A DNA stretch of 64,000 bases from contig NZ_CP029197.1 in NCBI RefSeq assembly GCF_008639165.1, positions 7,010,001-7,074,000 on the forward strand, written 5' to 3'. Below the pieces are notes generated by a model. The model was not told the origin of the DNA. It ran no database searches and saw nothing but the letters and a program-made list of their open reading frames with translations. Below are positions 42,367-51,758 of the stretch, piece by piece. The stretch is from Streptomyces venezuelae ATCC 10712. GTDB taxonomy: Bacteria; Actinomycetota; Actinomycetes; Streptomycetales; Streptomycetaceae. Every line of letters starts with the position of its first letter. Position 1 is the first letter of the stretch. The position numbers were made by a program, and so were the translations under genes.

Positions 42367-45300
42367 TCAGCGCAGCTGGCGGCGGACGAGTTCGTGGAAC
42401 AGCCCGGCCGGGTCCGCGAGCAGTTCGGCCGGCGAGCCCTGCTGGACGATCCGGCCGTCCGCCATGGCGATCACCCGGTCGGCGTCCATGATCGTGGACA
42501 GCCGGTGGGCGATCACCACACGGGTCGCGCTCAGCGCCCGGGTCGACTCGATGACCACCCGCTGCGTCTCGTTGTCGAGCGCGCTCGTGGCCTCGTCGAA
42601 GAAGAGGATCCGCGGCCTGCGGATCAGCGCCTGGGCGATCATCAGCCGCTGGCGCTGCCCGCCCGAGATGGTCCCGCCGCCGTCGGACAGCATGGTGTGC
42701 AGCCCCATCGGCATGGCCTTGATGTCCTCGGCGAGGCCCGCCATCGCGGCGGCCGCCCACACGTCCTCCAGGGGGAAGGCCTCGGAGCCGCGGATGCAGT
42801 CCAGGATCGTGCCGGAGAACGGCTGGGCGTTCTGCAGCACGACACCGCACTGCCGTCGCACGGCCGCCTGGTCGAGGGCCGCCAGGTCCTGGCCGTCGTA
42901 GCGGACGGTCCCCGACGTCGGCAGGTCGAAGCCGATGAGCAGCCGCAGCAGCGTCGACTTGCCGCAGCCGCTGGCCCCGACGATCGCCACGAACTCGCCC
43001 GGCCGCACCCGGAAGTCCACCCCGTCGAGGACCAGCGGACCGTCGTCCGAGTAGCGGAAGGACAGGCCTTCGACCTCGATCGCCCCGCTCAGCTCGCCCG
43101 GCTGCGCACTGGAGCCGCGGGCCTCGGGCGTCTCCCTGAGCAGCGGCCCCACCTGCTCGAACATCGGCTGCACGGCGGCGGCCGACAGCAGCGCGCCGGT
43201 CAGCTGGGTGACCGACGACAGCAGCATCGTCACCGCCGTGCTGAAGGTGAGGAACGCGCTCGCGGACATCGACCCGCGGGCCGGCCCGGCGAGCAGCATG
43301 AACAGCACGAGCGTGCACAGCGGCAGACAGACCGCGCCCAGCACCGTCAGGACGTTCTTGATCCGCCCGATGCGCTGCTGCAGCTCGCGGGTCCGGGCGA
43401 ACTCACCCGCCCAGGCGGCGTACGCGAAGCTCTCCGCCGCGGCCACGCGCAGCTTGGAGAGACCGCGCAGGGTCTGGAAGGCCTGGTTGTTCAGCTTGTT
43501 GCCGAGCCGGATCAGCTGCCGCTGGTAGCGCAGCTGCCACAGGCCGAGGCCCAGGAACACCGCGGCGACCACGAGCAGCATGGCGAGCGCGACCAGGGCA
43601 AGCGGCACGCTGTAGGCGAGCAGCAGGACGAGGTTCATCGTGCCGACGGCCCCCGCCTGGACGACCACCGGCCCGATGCCGGACAGCACCCTGCGGATCG
43701 CGCTGATGCCCATGGCCGCGCCGGCCAGCTCGCCGGTGGAGCGGCCCGCGAAGAACGTGGTCGGCAGCCGGAGCAGCCGGTCCCACACCGCGGGCTGCAG
43801 GGTGGCCTCGATCCGGCCCTCCATGCGCAGGATGGAGATGTTCTGCAGCAGCATGAAGGCGGCGGAGACGACGCTCGTCGCGACGATCGCGAGCGCGGTC
43901 TGCACGATGAGGCCGTTCTCGCCCCGCGGTACGTACTCGCCGAGGACCTTGCCGGTGGCGATCGGCACCAGCGCACCGAGACCGACCGCGACGAGGCCGG
44001 CGAGGAGCAGGGTCCGCAGCTCCGACCGGGTGCCGTGCAGGCTGAAGCGCAGCAGCGAAAGCAGCCCCGACGGCCGGTCGGGCAGCGGCCGGTAGAACAT
44101 CACGGCCCGCGGTTCGAAGCGGTCGGCGTTCGCCCCGTCGACGCGCTCGCGCCGGCCCGTGCCGGGGTCCACGGCCTCGTACCGGCCGCGCCGCCACAGC
44201 AGCGCGACCGGACCCCCGTCCTCCTGGCGACGGCCCACCAGGGGGCCGCTGTCCTCCCGCCACCAGCGGCCGCCGAGCCGGACGACGCGGGTACGGATCC
44301 GGGAGGCGAGCGCCACCCGCTCGACGGGGTCGAGCAGGCCGGGCAGGCCGGCCGCCTCGGCCTGTCCGGCGAGCGTGATCCTGGCCTCGTCGGCGACCAG
44401 CCGGCACGCGGCGTAGGTCGCGTCATCGCTCGCGGGACCCCGGGACCGGCGGTTCGCGGCGCCCGAACCGCCGGAGCCCGACCGGCCGATGGAGGCGAGC
44501 AGTGTCTGGTCCGCCCGGGTGCGGGCGGCCCGGCCCGCCTCGATCCCGGCCGCCGTCCGGTCCTCGTGGGCCCGCTCCAGCTGCTCGATCCACGAGTCCA
44601 GGGCGTGGAGCAGCCGGAACTGCTGGTCGACCATGCTCTGCCACATCGCCGGGTCGACGAGGAGGGTGCCGGCGCCGTCGTCGCCGTACCCCTCGTAGGC
44701 CGCCCCGTACCGCACGCTGCCGGGGGCGATCGGCATCCACAGGATGTCGTCGTCCGCGCGGCCGCCCAGCGGAGCCTCGTACAGCACGCGCAGGCCGCGG
44801 CCGACGCCGACGGAGAAGGCGTGCTCCAGCGGGCTGAGCCGTGGCTCGACGGCGGTCGCGTACGGGTCCTGGCTGGCGTACCACCGGCCCTCGTGCCACT
44901 GGCCGCCGTGCCCCTGGCCCTCGTGCCACTGGCCGCCGCGCCCCTGTCCCTCGTACCACCGGCCGCCGTGCGCCTGGTCCGCGTACCCCTGACCGCCGTG
45001 CGTCTGGTCCTCGTACCACTGGGCCTCGTACCCCTGGCCCTCGTACCCCGGCCCGCCGGCGAAGGACAGTTCGCGCAGCTCCACGCGGCGCAGCAGGCAG
45101 CCCTCCAGCGGGCGGCCGATCAGGGTGTGTCCGGGTCCCTCCACCGGGCCGAGCAGCAGTGTGCCCGCCGCGAGCCGGCCCAGGTGGTGCCAGGGGCCGA
45201 GCTGGGCGGCGTCGATCGCGAACAGGTCCATGGCGCCCTCGGCGACGAGCCACAGCACTTGCGGGCCTTCGAGCGGGACGCTGCCCAGTGCGGTGAGGTC

Positions 45301-45387
45301 GACCGCCGTGCCGAGCCCGCCCAGGGCGGCGACGACGGGGTCCGCGACGGCCGCGGACGGGTGGGTCGGCTGGTGAGGGAACGTCAC
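42367..45387 (-). CDS. NHLM peptide-export ABC transporter permease/ATPase (no peptidase)
   Basis: A 1006-residue ABC exporter half. Residues 1-110 resemble a cyclic-nucleotide-binding-like head. A Gly/Gln/Trp/His/Tyr-rich stretch of decapeptide repeats spans about residues 113-172. A long helical region follows, then six membrane helices (about 470-750) and an ATPase with Walker A GASGCGKST, signature TISGGQRQRL and Walker B ILFFDEATSALD. In NHLM systems this subunit pairs with the peptidase-bearing exporter. I chose GTG 45387 with AAGGAG seven bases upstream, inside the end of the previous gene. Last gene of the operon. Confidence 0.88.
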   Translation of the reverse strand: MTFPHQPTHPSAAVADPVVAALGGLGTAVDLTALGSVPLEGPQVLWLVAEGAMDLFAIDAAQLGPWHHLGRLAAGTLLLGPVEGPGHTLIGRPLEGCLLRRVELRELSFAGGPGYEGQGYEAQWYEDQTHGGQGYADQAHGGRWYEGQGRGGQWHEGQGHGGQWHEGRWYASQDPYATAVEPRLSPLEHAFSVGVGRGLRVLYEAPLGGRADDDILWMPIAPGSVRYGAAYEGYGDDGAGTLLVDPAMWQSMVDQQFRLLHALDSWIEQLERAHEDRTAAGIEAGRAARTRADQTLLASIGRSGSGGSGAANRRSRGPASDDATYAACRLVADEARITLAGQAEAAGLPGLLDPVERVALASRIRTRVVRLGGRWWREDSGPLVGRRQEDGGPVALLWRRGRYEAVDPGTGRRERVDGANADRFEPRAVMFYRPLPDRPSGLLSLLRFSLHGTRSELRTLLLAGLVAVGLGALVPIATGKVLGEYVPRGENGLIVQTALAIVATSVVSAAFMLLQNISILRMEGRIEATLQPAVWDRLLRLPTTFFAGRSTGELAGAAMGISAIRRVLSGIGPVVVQAGAVGTMNLVLLLAYSVPLALVALAMLLVVAAVFLGLGLWQLRYQRQLIRLGNKLNNQAFQTLRGLSKLRVAAAESFAYAAWAGEFARTRELQQRIGRIKNVLTVLGAVCLPLCTLVLFMLLAGPARGSMSASAFLTFSTAVTMLLSSVTQLTGALLSAAAVQPMFEQVGPLLRETPEARGSSAQPGELSGAIEVEGLSFRYSDDGPLVLDGVDFRVRPGEFVAIVGASGCGKSTLLRLLIGFDLPTSGTVRYDGQDLAALDQAAVRRQCGVVLQNAQPFSGTILDCIRGSEAFPLEDVWAAAAMAGLAEDIKAMPMGLHTMLSDGGGTISGGQRQRLMIAQALIRRPRILFFDEATSALDNETQRVVIESTRALSATRVVIAHRLSTIMDADRVIAMADGRIVQQGSPAELLADPAGLFHELVRRQLR
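44872..45051 (-). repeat. about five 30-bp repeats coding a Trp/His/Gly-rich decapeptide
   Basis: In-frame units in the NHLM exporter gene encode variants such as QWYEDQTHGG, QGYADQAHGG, RWYEGQGRGG and QWHEGQGHGG. Confidence 0.8.
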
Positions 45388-45388
45388 C

Positions 45389-47641
45389 TCAGTGCTCCTT
45401 GACCAGTTCGGCGTACGCGCCACCCGCGGCCACCAGGTGGGCGTGCCGCCCGCGTTCCACGACCGTCCCCCGGTCGAGGACGAGGATCTCGTCGCTGTCG
45501 CGCACCGTGCTCAGCCGGTGGGCGATGACCACGCAGGCGCAGCCGCGCCGCCGCAGGTTGTCGATGATGACCTGCTCGGTCGCCGCGTCCAGGGCGCTGG
45601 TCACCTCGTCGAGGACCATCACGCTGGGGCGGCGCACCAGCGCCCGGGCGATCTCCAGGCGCTGGCGCTGGCCACCGGAGAAGTTGCGGCCGTCCTGCTC
45701 GACGCGGCTGTGGATGCCGCCGGGCCGGCGGGAGACCACGTCGTACACGGCCGCGTCCTCCAGGGCGGCGACGACGGCCTCGTCCGGGACGGAGGGGTCC
45801 CACAGCGCGATGTTGTCGCGGACGGTGCCCTCGAAGAGGAAGACGTCCTGGTCGACGAAGGAGACGGAGGCGGCGAGGGCGCCGCGGGGGATGTCCTCGA
45901 GGCGCATTCCGTCGATCCGGACGGCGCCCTCCCAGGGGGCGTAGAGGCCGGAGATCAGCCGGGAGACGGTCGACTTGCCGCTGCCGGAGCCGCCGACCAG
46001 GGCGACCTGCTGCCCGGGGCCGACCGAGAGGGAGAACTCCCTCAGGAGCGGGGCGTCCAGCGGGCTGTAGCCGAAGGTGACGGCGTCGAGCTCCACATGG
46101 CCCTGGAGGCGCCGGGTCCGGGCCGACGGCTCGCGCCGGGTGTACACCGGGTCGGCGGGGAAGTTCTCCACGTCCCTGAGGCGGGCGACGTCGGCCGCGA
46201 AGTCCTGGATCCGTCCGGCGACGCCGTTGAGGCGGGTGAGGGGCGCGGTGAAGCTGGTCACCAGGGCCTGGAAGGCGACGAGCAGGCCGACGGTGAGATG
46301 CCCCTCGACCGCCCGCATTCCGCCGATCATCAGGATCAGCGCGCTGTTGAGCGCGGCGAGGGTGGGCGCGACGACCGCCAGCCAGGCGCTGGGGACGCCG
46401 AGCCGCTGCTGTACGTCAAGGGTGGTCGCGTGCTGCCCGGCCCAGCGGCGGAAGAAGCCGTTCTCGCCGCCGGTGGCCTTCATCGTCTCGATGAGCTGGA
46501 GACCGCTGTACGAGGTGTTGGTCAGCCGGGCGCTCTCCGCGCGCAGCTTCTGCGTGTCGGTGGCCCGCAGCCGGATCACGACCCGCATGGCCACGACGTT
46601 CAGCAGGGCGACCAGCACGCCGACGACGGTGAGTTGCGGGTCGTACGTCCAGAGCAGCACCGCGTAGAGGAGGACCACGACCGCGTCCACACCGGCGGCG
46701 GCCAGGTCGCGGGCGAGGGTCTCCGCGACGGCGTCGTTGGACTGCAGGCGCTGGACCAGGTCGGCCGGGTTCCGCTGGGCGTAGAAGGTCAGGGGGAGTC
46801 TGAGCAGATGCCGCAGGAAGCGGGCGCTCCCCAGGGTGGAGGCGATGACGCGCCCGCGCAGCAGGTTGGCCTGTTGCAGCGCGGTGAGCACGGCGGTGAG
46901 CACGAGGGCGGTCGCCATCGCCGCGAAGAGCACGCCGAGCGAGGACGTCCGGTTCCCGATGAGGAACATGTCGATGTACGTACGGCTCAGCGCGGGCACC
47001 CAGGCGCCGACGACGACCAGCAGCAGGCTGGCGAGCACCGCCGCGGCCATGGTGCCGGAGGTGCCGCGCAGCCGGGCGGGCAGTGCGCCCAGGACACCCG
47101 GCCTGCGGCCACCGCGGCGGAACCCGGGGCCGGGCTCGAAGGTGAGCACGATCCCGGTGAAGCTCGTGTCGAACTCGTCCATGGGGACGAACCGGCGGCC
47201 CTTGCCGGGGTCGTTGACGTACACGCCCCTGCGACCGAAGCGGCGCCCCATCCCGTCGTAGACGACGTAGTGGTTGAACTCCCAGAACAGGACGGCGGGC
47301 GCGGCCACGTCGGCGAGGGCCGCCAGGTCCATCTGCATGCCCTTGGCCTGGAGGCCGTAACCACGGGCCGCCTTCAGGAGGTTGCTCGCGCGCGAGCCGT
47401 CGCGGGAGACCCCGCAGGCGATGCGCAGCTCCTCCAGGGGGACGAAGCGGCCGTGGTGGCCGAGCACCATCGCCAGGGCGGCGGCCCCGCACTCGACGGC
47501 CTCCATCTGGAGCACCGTGGGCGTGCGCACGGTCCGGGACCGCCGCCCCGTGGGGACGGCGGCGCGCCGGCGCCGGGCGGGCGGGAGCCGGCGCGCCGAG
47601 GCCCGGGAGCGGCCGCGGGATGCCTCCGGCGGCGCGGTCAC
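45389..47641 (-). CDS. NHLM peptidase-containing ABC exporter (C39 protease + permease + ATPase)
   Basis: A 750-residue PCAT. The C39 peptidase (about residues 40-170) has Cys51 in MEAVECGAAAL, His124 in EFNHYVVYDG and Asp144 in NDPGKG, so the catalytic triad is intact. Six membrane helices follow (about 190-470), then an ATPase with GGSGSGKST, FSGGQRQRLEIA and VMVLDEVTSALD. It should cut the leader of the GG-type precursor encoded at 48581-48832 and export the mature peptide. It starts at GTG 47641 overlapping the upstream HlyD stop. Confidence 0.92.
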   Translation of the reverse strand: MTAPPEASRGRSRASARRLPPARRRRAAVPTGRRSRTVRTPTVLQMEAVECGAAALAMVLGHHGRFVPLEELRIACGVSRDGSRASNLLKAARGYGLQAKGMQMDLAALADVAAPAVLFWEFNHYVVYDGMGRRFGRRGVYVNDPGKGRRFVPMDEFDTSFTGIVLTFEPGPGFRRGGRRPGVLGALPARLRGTSGTMAAAVLASLLLVVVGAWVPALSRTYIDMFLIGNRTSSLGVLFAAMATALVLTAVLTALQQANLLRGRVIASTLGSARFLRHLLRLPLTFYAQRNPADLVQRLQSNDAVAETLARDLAAAGVDAVVVLLYAVLLWTYDPQLTVVGVLVALLNVVAMRVVIRLRATDTQKLRAESARLTNTSYSGLQLIETMKATGGENGFFRRWAGQHATTLDVQQRLGVPSAWLAVVAPTLAALNSALILMIGGMRAVEGHLTVGLLVAFQALVTSFTAPLTRLNGVAGRIQDFAADVARLRDVENFPADPVYTRREPSARTRRLQGHVELDAVTFGYSPLDAPLLREFSLSVGPGQQVALVGGSGSGKSTVSRLISGLYAPWEGAVRIDGMRLEDIPRGALAASVSFVDQDVFLFEGTVRDNIALWDPSVPDEAVVAALEDAAVYDVVSRRPGGIHSRVEQDGRNFSGGQRQRLEIARALVRRPSVMVLDEVTSALDAATEQVIIDNLRRRGCACVVIAHRLSTVRDSDEILVLDRGTVVERGRHAHLVAAGGAYAELVKEH

Positions 47642-48444
47642 GGCAGCAGCCAGTCGACGGGGCGCTGCGCGGCGAGGTGGACGGCGCCGGTGACGGGTGT
47701 GCCGGAGTCGAGCGGGTGCGGGGGTCCGTCGGCGGAGGACCAGGCGTAGCCGGAGGCGGTGCCGGGGGAGCGGTCGAGCCGTACGAGCACCGCGACCGGA
47801 TTGCCCTGCCCGGCGAACCGGTCGGCGAGTCCGCTGTCGCCGAGGAAGGCGCCGATCCGCTCCCGGGTCTGGGGGGTGCGGCTCACGGCCTCGACGCGGC
47901 CGCGCAGGACGCCGAACCGGTCGCGGGGGGCGGAGGGGACGCCGAGGTCGACGCGGGCCCCCACCTGGATCGCCGACGCGCTGTCGGCGGGGAGGTACAG
48001 CATGGCCACCAACGGGGCCTTCGGGTCGGTCACGCGTTCCACCGTCGCCACGTCCGCGCCGGTCGTGACGACCGCGCCCGTCCTGGCGAAGAGGGTGGTC
48101 ACCCGGCCGCCGGCCACCGCGCGCACGGGCCGGTCGCCCTTGTCCGTACGGACGGTCAGCACCGGCGTACCGGAGGGGACGGCCCGGCCCTCCTCGACGA
48201 GCACCTCGGTGACCTGTCCGGCGACCGGGCTCTGCAGCAGATAGCTGCCCTCGGCGTGGGTGAGGACGCCGGGCGCGCTCAGCTTGGACTCGACGGTGCC
48301 GGTGAGCGCCCAGTAGCCCGCCAGGGCGATGACGACGACGGTCACGGCGAGCACGAGGCGCCCCTGCGGGCGCGCGAAGCGCACCGGGACGTCGAGTTCT
48401 TCGGGAGATTGCAGCTTGGAAAGCGCCTTCTGGCGGAACTGCAC
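47638..48444 (-). CDS. HlyD-like adaptor, NHLM secretion protein
   Basis: A 268-residue membrane-fusion protein. The cytoplasmic head (MQFRQKALSKLQSPEELDVPVRF) precedes one membrane helix (about residues 30-48) and an extracellular lipoyl/barrel domain with SPVAGQVTEVLVEEGRAVPSG and AVAGGRVTTLFARTGAVV. It is shorter than classical HlyD, lacking the long coiled coil, as expected in a Gram-positive cell. Gene order precursor-HlyD-PCAT-ABC marks an NHLM export system. A strong hairpin lies between it and the precursor gene. Confidence 0.9.
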   Translation of the reverse strand: MQFRQKALSKLQSPEELDVPVRFARPQGRLVLAVTVVVIALAGYWALTGTVESKLSAPGVLTHAEGSYLLQSPVAGQVTEVLVEEGRAVPSGTPVLTVRTDKGDRPVRAVAGGRVTTLFARTGAVVTTGADVATVERVTDPKAPLVAMLYLPADSASAIQVGARVDLGVPSAPRDRFGVLRGRVEAVSRTPQTRERIGAFLGDSGLADRFAGQGNPVAVLVRLDRSPGTASGYAWSSADGPPHPLDSGTPVTGAVHLAAQRPVDWLLP

Positions 48445-48529
48445 GGCTATTCCCTCGACTGCATTCGAATCGTTCGGATTCGGGGATTACGGGATACGGG
48501 CGTGAGACGGTTTGGCGATGCGGGGGTGC

Positions 48530-48568
48530 CGGTGAACCCCGGGACCGTGGGGATCCCGGGGTTCACCG
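48530..48568 (-). other. perfect 15-bp hairpin between precursor and exporter genes
   Basis: 48530-48544 pairs with 48554-48568 around a 9-base loop, just after the precursor stop. It has no T tract, so it may attenuate transcription or protect the precursor mRNA, giving more peptide than exporter. Confidence 0.75.
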
Positions 48569-48580
48569 ACCGAATGCGGC

Positions 48581-48832
48581 TCAGAGACCGGCGAGACCGG
48601 TGATGCCGGCGGTGTTCACCGAGACGCCGGTGATGCCCTGGGCGAGGCCGGGAACGCCGCCCACGAGGCCCTCGACGCCCTGGACCGTCTGGAGGGAACC
48701 GACGGTGCCGAGCAGGCCGGTGACGTCGCCGGTCACGGCGCCGGCGAGGCCGCCGGAGATCGAGACGAGACCGCCGGACACGGCGTCCAGGTCGGCGTCG
48801 GAGATCTCAACCGTCTCAAGGTCGTGATGCAT
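48581..48832 (-). CDS. GG-leader precursor peptide, Gly-rich and cysteine-free
   Basis: An 83-residue precursor. The leader is about 21 residues with an acidic helix and a double-glycine end (ETVEISDADLDAVSGG), the site for C39 cleavage. The core of about 62 residues is Gly/Val/Leu/Thr-rich, has no Cys, Lys, Arg or aromatic residues, and shows roughly heptad-spaced units such as GSLQTVQ, GVEGLVG, GVPGLAQ and GITGVSV. It heads the NHLM operon. No lanthionine synthetase or other modifying enzyme is nearby, so an unmodified hydrophobic secreted peptide is likely. ATG 48832 fits GAAGG at a nine-base spacing; GTG 48841 is less likely. Confidence 0.85.
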   Translation of the reverse strand: MHHDLETVEISDADLDAVSGGLVSISGGLAGAVTGDVTGLLGTVGSLQTVQGVEGLVGGVPGLAQGITGVSVNTAGITGLAGL

Positions 48833-49740
48833 GATGCGCACCCTTCATTTGTTTGGGGGGAATCCTTTTCTGCGGCCGCAGCGGGCTGATCAAAGCACGC
48901 GAACGGGCTAGCGAACCAATTCGGTTGACGATTCTCCGGGGGCGGTTGTGGACCTCGGGTCACGTCCGTGACGCCATGTTCACGGAATGCCGACACGTTC
49001 TCCGCAGGAACGAGTAACAGAATCCGGGGGGTCCGTACGCGTGGGGGACACAAGGGGCGAGAACGGGACGAGCGGGACTGGGTCCGTCCCCTTCCGGTCG
49101 AGGAATCGTGAAGGGCGCGGTCCTCAACCCATGCACGTTGTGCAGGTTCCGGGGGTGGTGCGCCCCTCACCGACGGTCACTCCCTGCTCACCCGCCGGTC
49201 CGGCGTGGATGCGCGCGCGAACGCGGACGGAGCTGTGGACGGCGGCGCGGCCGGGGGGGCCGGACGGGCGTCCGGCGGACCCGGCACGGGTGGCGGCGGC
49301 GGCACACCGACGGCGGTACGAGTCCCCCGACATCGGGGACGGATCGGGCGGTCCGCACCCCTCCGGATGATTCCGGTCGGAACGGATTTCCGCAGGGGGC
49401 GGCGGCGGGGCCGCCTCTCCGTGCTCTTCCGCTCCCGCCCGCCCCCGTCCGCCGGCGTTCGTTCCGGGTCCGCCGGACACCGTTCCGGAGCGTCGCCGTC
49501 GACTTTCGGCCAGACCTTCTCGGCCGGTCGTCCGAGAGGCGATACCAGAGGAGGCCGCTCTACGGGTAAGTTTGCCAACTGCGCACCGCACATGAACGGT
49601 TGACGACTACAGTGTGTGGTTGATGATCATCGATAGGCTCATCACAACCATGTCGTCCACCGCGTGAACCACCCCCGTAGTACGCCGAAGCAACCCCCGC
49701 AGTACGCCGATTCCTGGGCACGTACGTACCAAGGACACTC
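48833..49740. other. 908-base divergent intergenic region
   Basis: It lies between the peptide precursor and the conservon. Frames of 60-155 codons occur on both strands, but none has a ribosome site with a recognisable protein. It should hold both promoters; an AACC-aattc-GGTT inverted repeat (48914-48926) sits 82 bases upstream of the precursor. Confidence 0.5.
48914..48926. promoter_or_regulatory. short inverted repeat upstream of the precursor gene
   Basis: AACC-aattc-GGTT lies in an AT-richer pocket of the precursor promoter region; a possible regulator site. Confidence 0.35.
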
Positions 49741-51753
49741 ATGTCTCAACTTCGCGCACCCGCCTCGCGGTCCGATCGACGCGAGGGCGGGCGGCACGGC
49801 CGGTCAGGCGCCCGCCCCGCCCCCGGTACCAGCAGCAAACCCCCCACCCCGGCCGCCGCCCCGCACCCGACGGAAGCGCGGATACGGCCCCAGCTCCTGC
49901 GCACCTCCGTACTTCCCGCCGTCGCGGTCGCACTGGGCGGCGCCGCCGCCGTCCTCTTCACCCTCCGCTCCACCGGAGCCACCCCCACGCCCGGCCTCTG
50001 GGCCGCGCTCACCGGCGCCGCCGCCCTCACGGTCGCCTCCGTGACGGCCGCCGCGCTCGGTGCGGACCGGGCCGCCAAGGCGGTCGTCGACCGGTGCAAC
50101 GCCCTGCGCCGCACGACCGCCCGGGGCCAGAACGAACTGCTCACGGTCGTCGAACAGTTGCGCAAGGGGGAGGCGGTCCCGCCCCGGCCCGCACTGCCGG
50201 CCGGCTCCGCGTCCGGCGACGAGTTCGACCTGCTCTCCCAGGAGCTGACCCGCTCCCACGAGGCCGCCGTCGCGGCCGTCGTGCAGGCGTCCCAGCTCTC
50301 CAGCAGCGTCGGCAACGAACAGAAGGTCGAGGTCTTCGTCAACCTCGCCCGGCGCCTCCAGTCCCTGGTGCACCGAGAGATCCAGCTCCTGGACGAACTG
50401 GAGAACGAGGTCGAGGACCCGGAGCTGCTCAAGGGCCTCTTCCACGTCGACCACCTGGCCACCCGCATCCGCCGTCACGCCGAGAACCTCGCCGTGCTCG
50501 GCGGCGCCATCGCCCGCCGCCAGTGGTCGAACCCGGTCACCATGACCGAGGTGCTGCGCTCCTCGATCGCCGAGGTCGAGCAGTACCCGCGCGTCAAGCT
50601 CGTCCCGCCGATCGACGGTACGCTCCGGGGCCATGCCGTGGCCGACGTCATCCACCTCCTCGCCGAACTCGTCGAGAACGCCACGCTGTTCTCCGCACCG
50701 CACACCACGGTGCTGCTCCGCGCCCAGTACGTCACGGCCGGACTCGCCATCGAGGTCGAGGACCGCGGGCTCGGCATGCCCGTCACCGAGCAGAACAAGA
50801 TGAACGCCCTGCTCGCCGACCCCGACCAGGTGAACGTCGCGCACCTGCTCCAGGACGGCCGCATCGGACTCTTCGTCGTCTCGGCCCTCGCCCGCCGCCA
50901 CGGAATCGCCGTACGCCTCCAGTCCAACATCTACGGCGGAGTCCAGGCCGTCCTCGTCCTGCCGCAGGGCCTCCTCGGCGCCGACCCCGAGGGCCTCGCC
51001 CAGCACGAGCGCCAGACCGCCGCGACGGCCGGCTCGGCCGCGGTCCCGCCGAACCAGGTGCAGATGCAGCCCCAGCCGACGACGCGGACGCCGGCGCACC
51101 CGCCGTCCCAGCCCGCGCCGTCCCAGCCCGCGCCGGGGGGCACGACCCCCCTGCACACCCCGGCCCAGGCCCCCGCACCGGCGCCCCACGCGGCGCCCCA
51201 CGCGACTCCGGCACCCGCCGCCCACCCCCAGGCGCCCGTGCCCGTGCCGGTCGCGATGAACACGCAGGCGGCCATGAGCGCGCCGGCGGGCATGAGCGCG
51301 CCGGTCGCGGCGAACACGCAGGCCGCCCCCGCACCCGTACCGCAGCCCGTGGCGTCCCCCGAGCGGACCCCCGTCCGCCACGAGGAGACCTCCGCCCCCG
51401 GCCCGCACACCCACCCCCGTACGACCGAACGCCCGGACGGATACCCGGACTCCGGTCGCCACACCTCGGCACCGGTCCGGCCGGCCGCTGCCGAGCACAC
51501 GGTCCCGCCGGCCTCCTACCTGTCGCCGCTCCCCCCGGCGCCCGAGGACAACGGCCGGCCCGTGCTCCCCAAGCGGCGCGCCCAGGAGCACATCGTCCCG
51601 CAGCTGCGCGACGAGCCCGTGGCCCGCAAGCCCGAGGAGCACGCCCTGCACGACCCCGGCTTGATGGCCGCGTTCCAGCGCGGCATCGGTCTCGCCGAGT
51701 CCCAGCCCGCCCCCCATGAATCGCTGCGTCCAGGCGACGCGCACAAGGAGTAG
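49741..51753 (+). CDS. conservon sensor-kinase-like protein (CvnA type)
   Basis: A 670-residue protein. Two membrane helices lie at about residues 55-75 and 83-103, followed by a dimerisation-like region (HVDHLATRIRRHAENLAVLGG) and a GHKL ATPase domain (LAELVENATLFSAPHTTVLL, then EVEDRGLGMP and GRIGLFVVSALARRHGI). The last 240 residues are a Pro/Ala-rich low-complexity tail. In conservons the A protein forms a membrane complex with the B, C and D proteins, resembling a eukaryotic G-protein-coupled system. ATG 49741; the next gene follows after five bases. Confidence 0.9.
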   Translation: MSQLRAPASRSDRREGGRHGRSGARPAPGTSSKPPTPAAAPHPTEARIRPQLLRTSVLPAVAVALGGAAAVLFTLRSTGATPTPGLWAALTGAAALTVASVTAAALGADRAAKAVVDRCNALRRTTARGQNELLTVVEQLRKGEAVPPRPALPAGSASGDEFDLLSQELTRSHEAAVAAVVQASQLSSSVGNEQKVEVFVNLARRLQSLVHREIQLLDELENEVEDPELLKGLFHVDHLATRIRRHAENLAVLGGAIARRQWSNPVTMTEVLRSSIAEVEQYPRVKLVPPIDGTLRGHAVADVIHLLAELVENATLFSAPHTTVLLRAQYVTAGLAIEVEDRGLGMPVTEQNKMNALLADPDQVNVAHLLQDGRIGLFVVSALARRHGIAVRLQSNIYGGVQAVLVLPQGLLGADPEGLAQHERQTAATAGSAAVPPNQVQMQPQPTTRTPAHPPSQPAPSQPAPGGTTPLHTPAQAPAPAPHAAPHATPAPAAHPQAPVPVPVAMNTQAAMSAPAGMSAPVAANTQAAPAPVPQPVASPERTPVRHEETSAPGPHTHPRTTERPDGYPDSGRHTSAPVRPAAAEHTVPPASYLSPLPPAPEDNGRPVLPKRRAQEHIVPQLRDEPVARKPEEHALHDPGLMAAFQRGIGLAESQPAPHESLRPGDAHKE

Positions 51754-51758
51754 ACACC

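Noticed and set aside
49124..49603. Overlapping frames of 130-155 codons on both strands between the peptide locus and the conservon.
   Set aside because: Low-complexity Gly/Arg/Pro translations, no ribosome site and no recognisable domain; expected by chance at this GC content.
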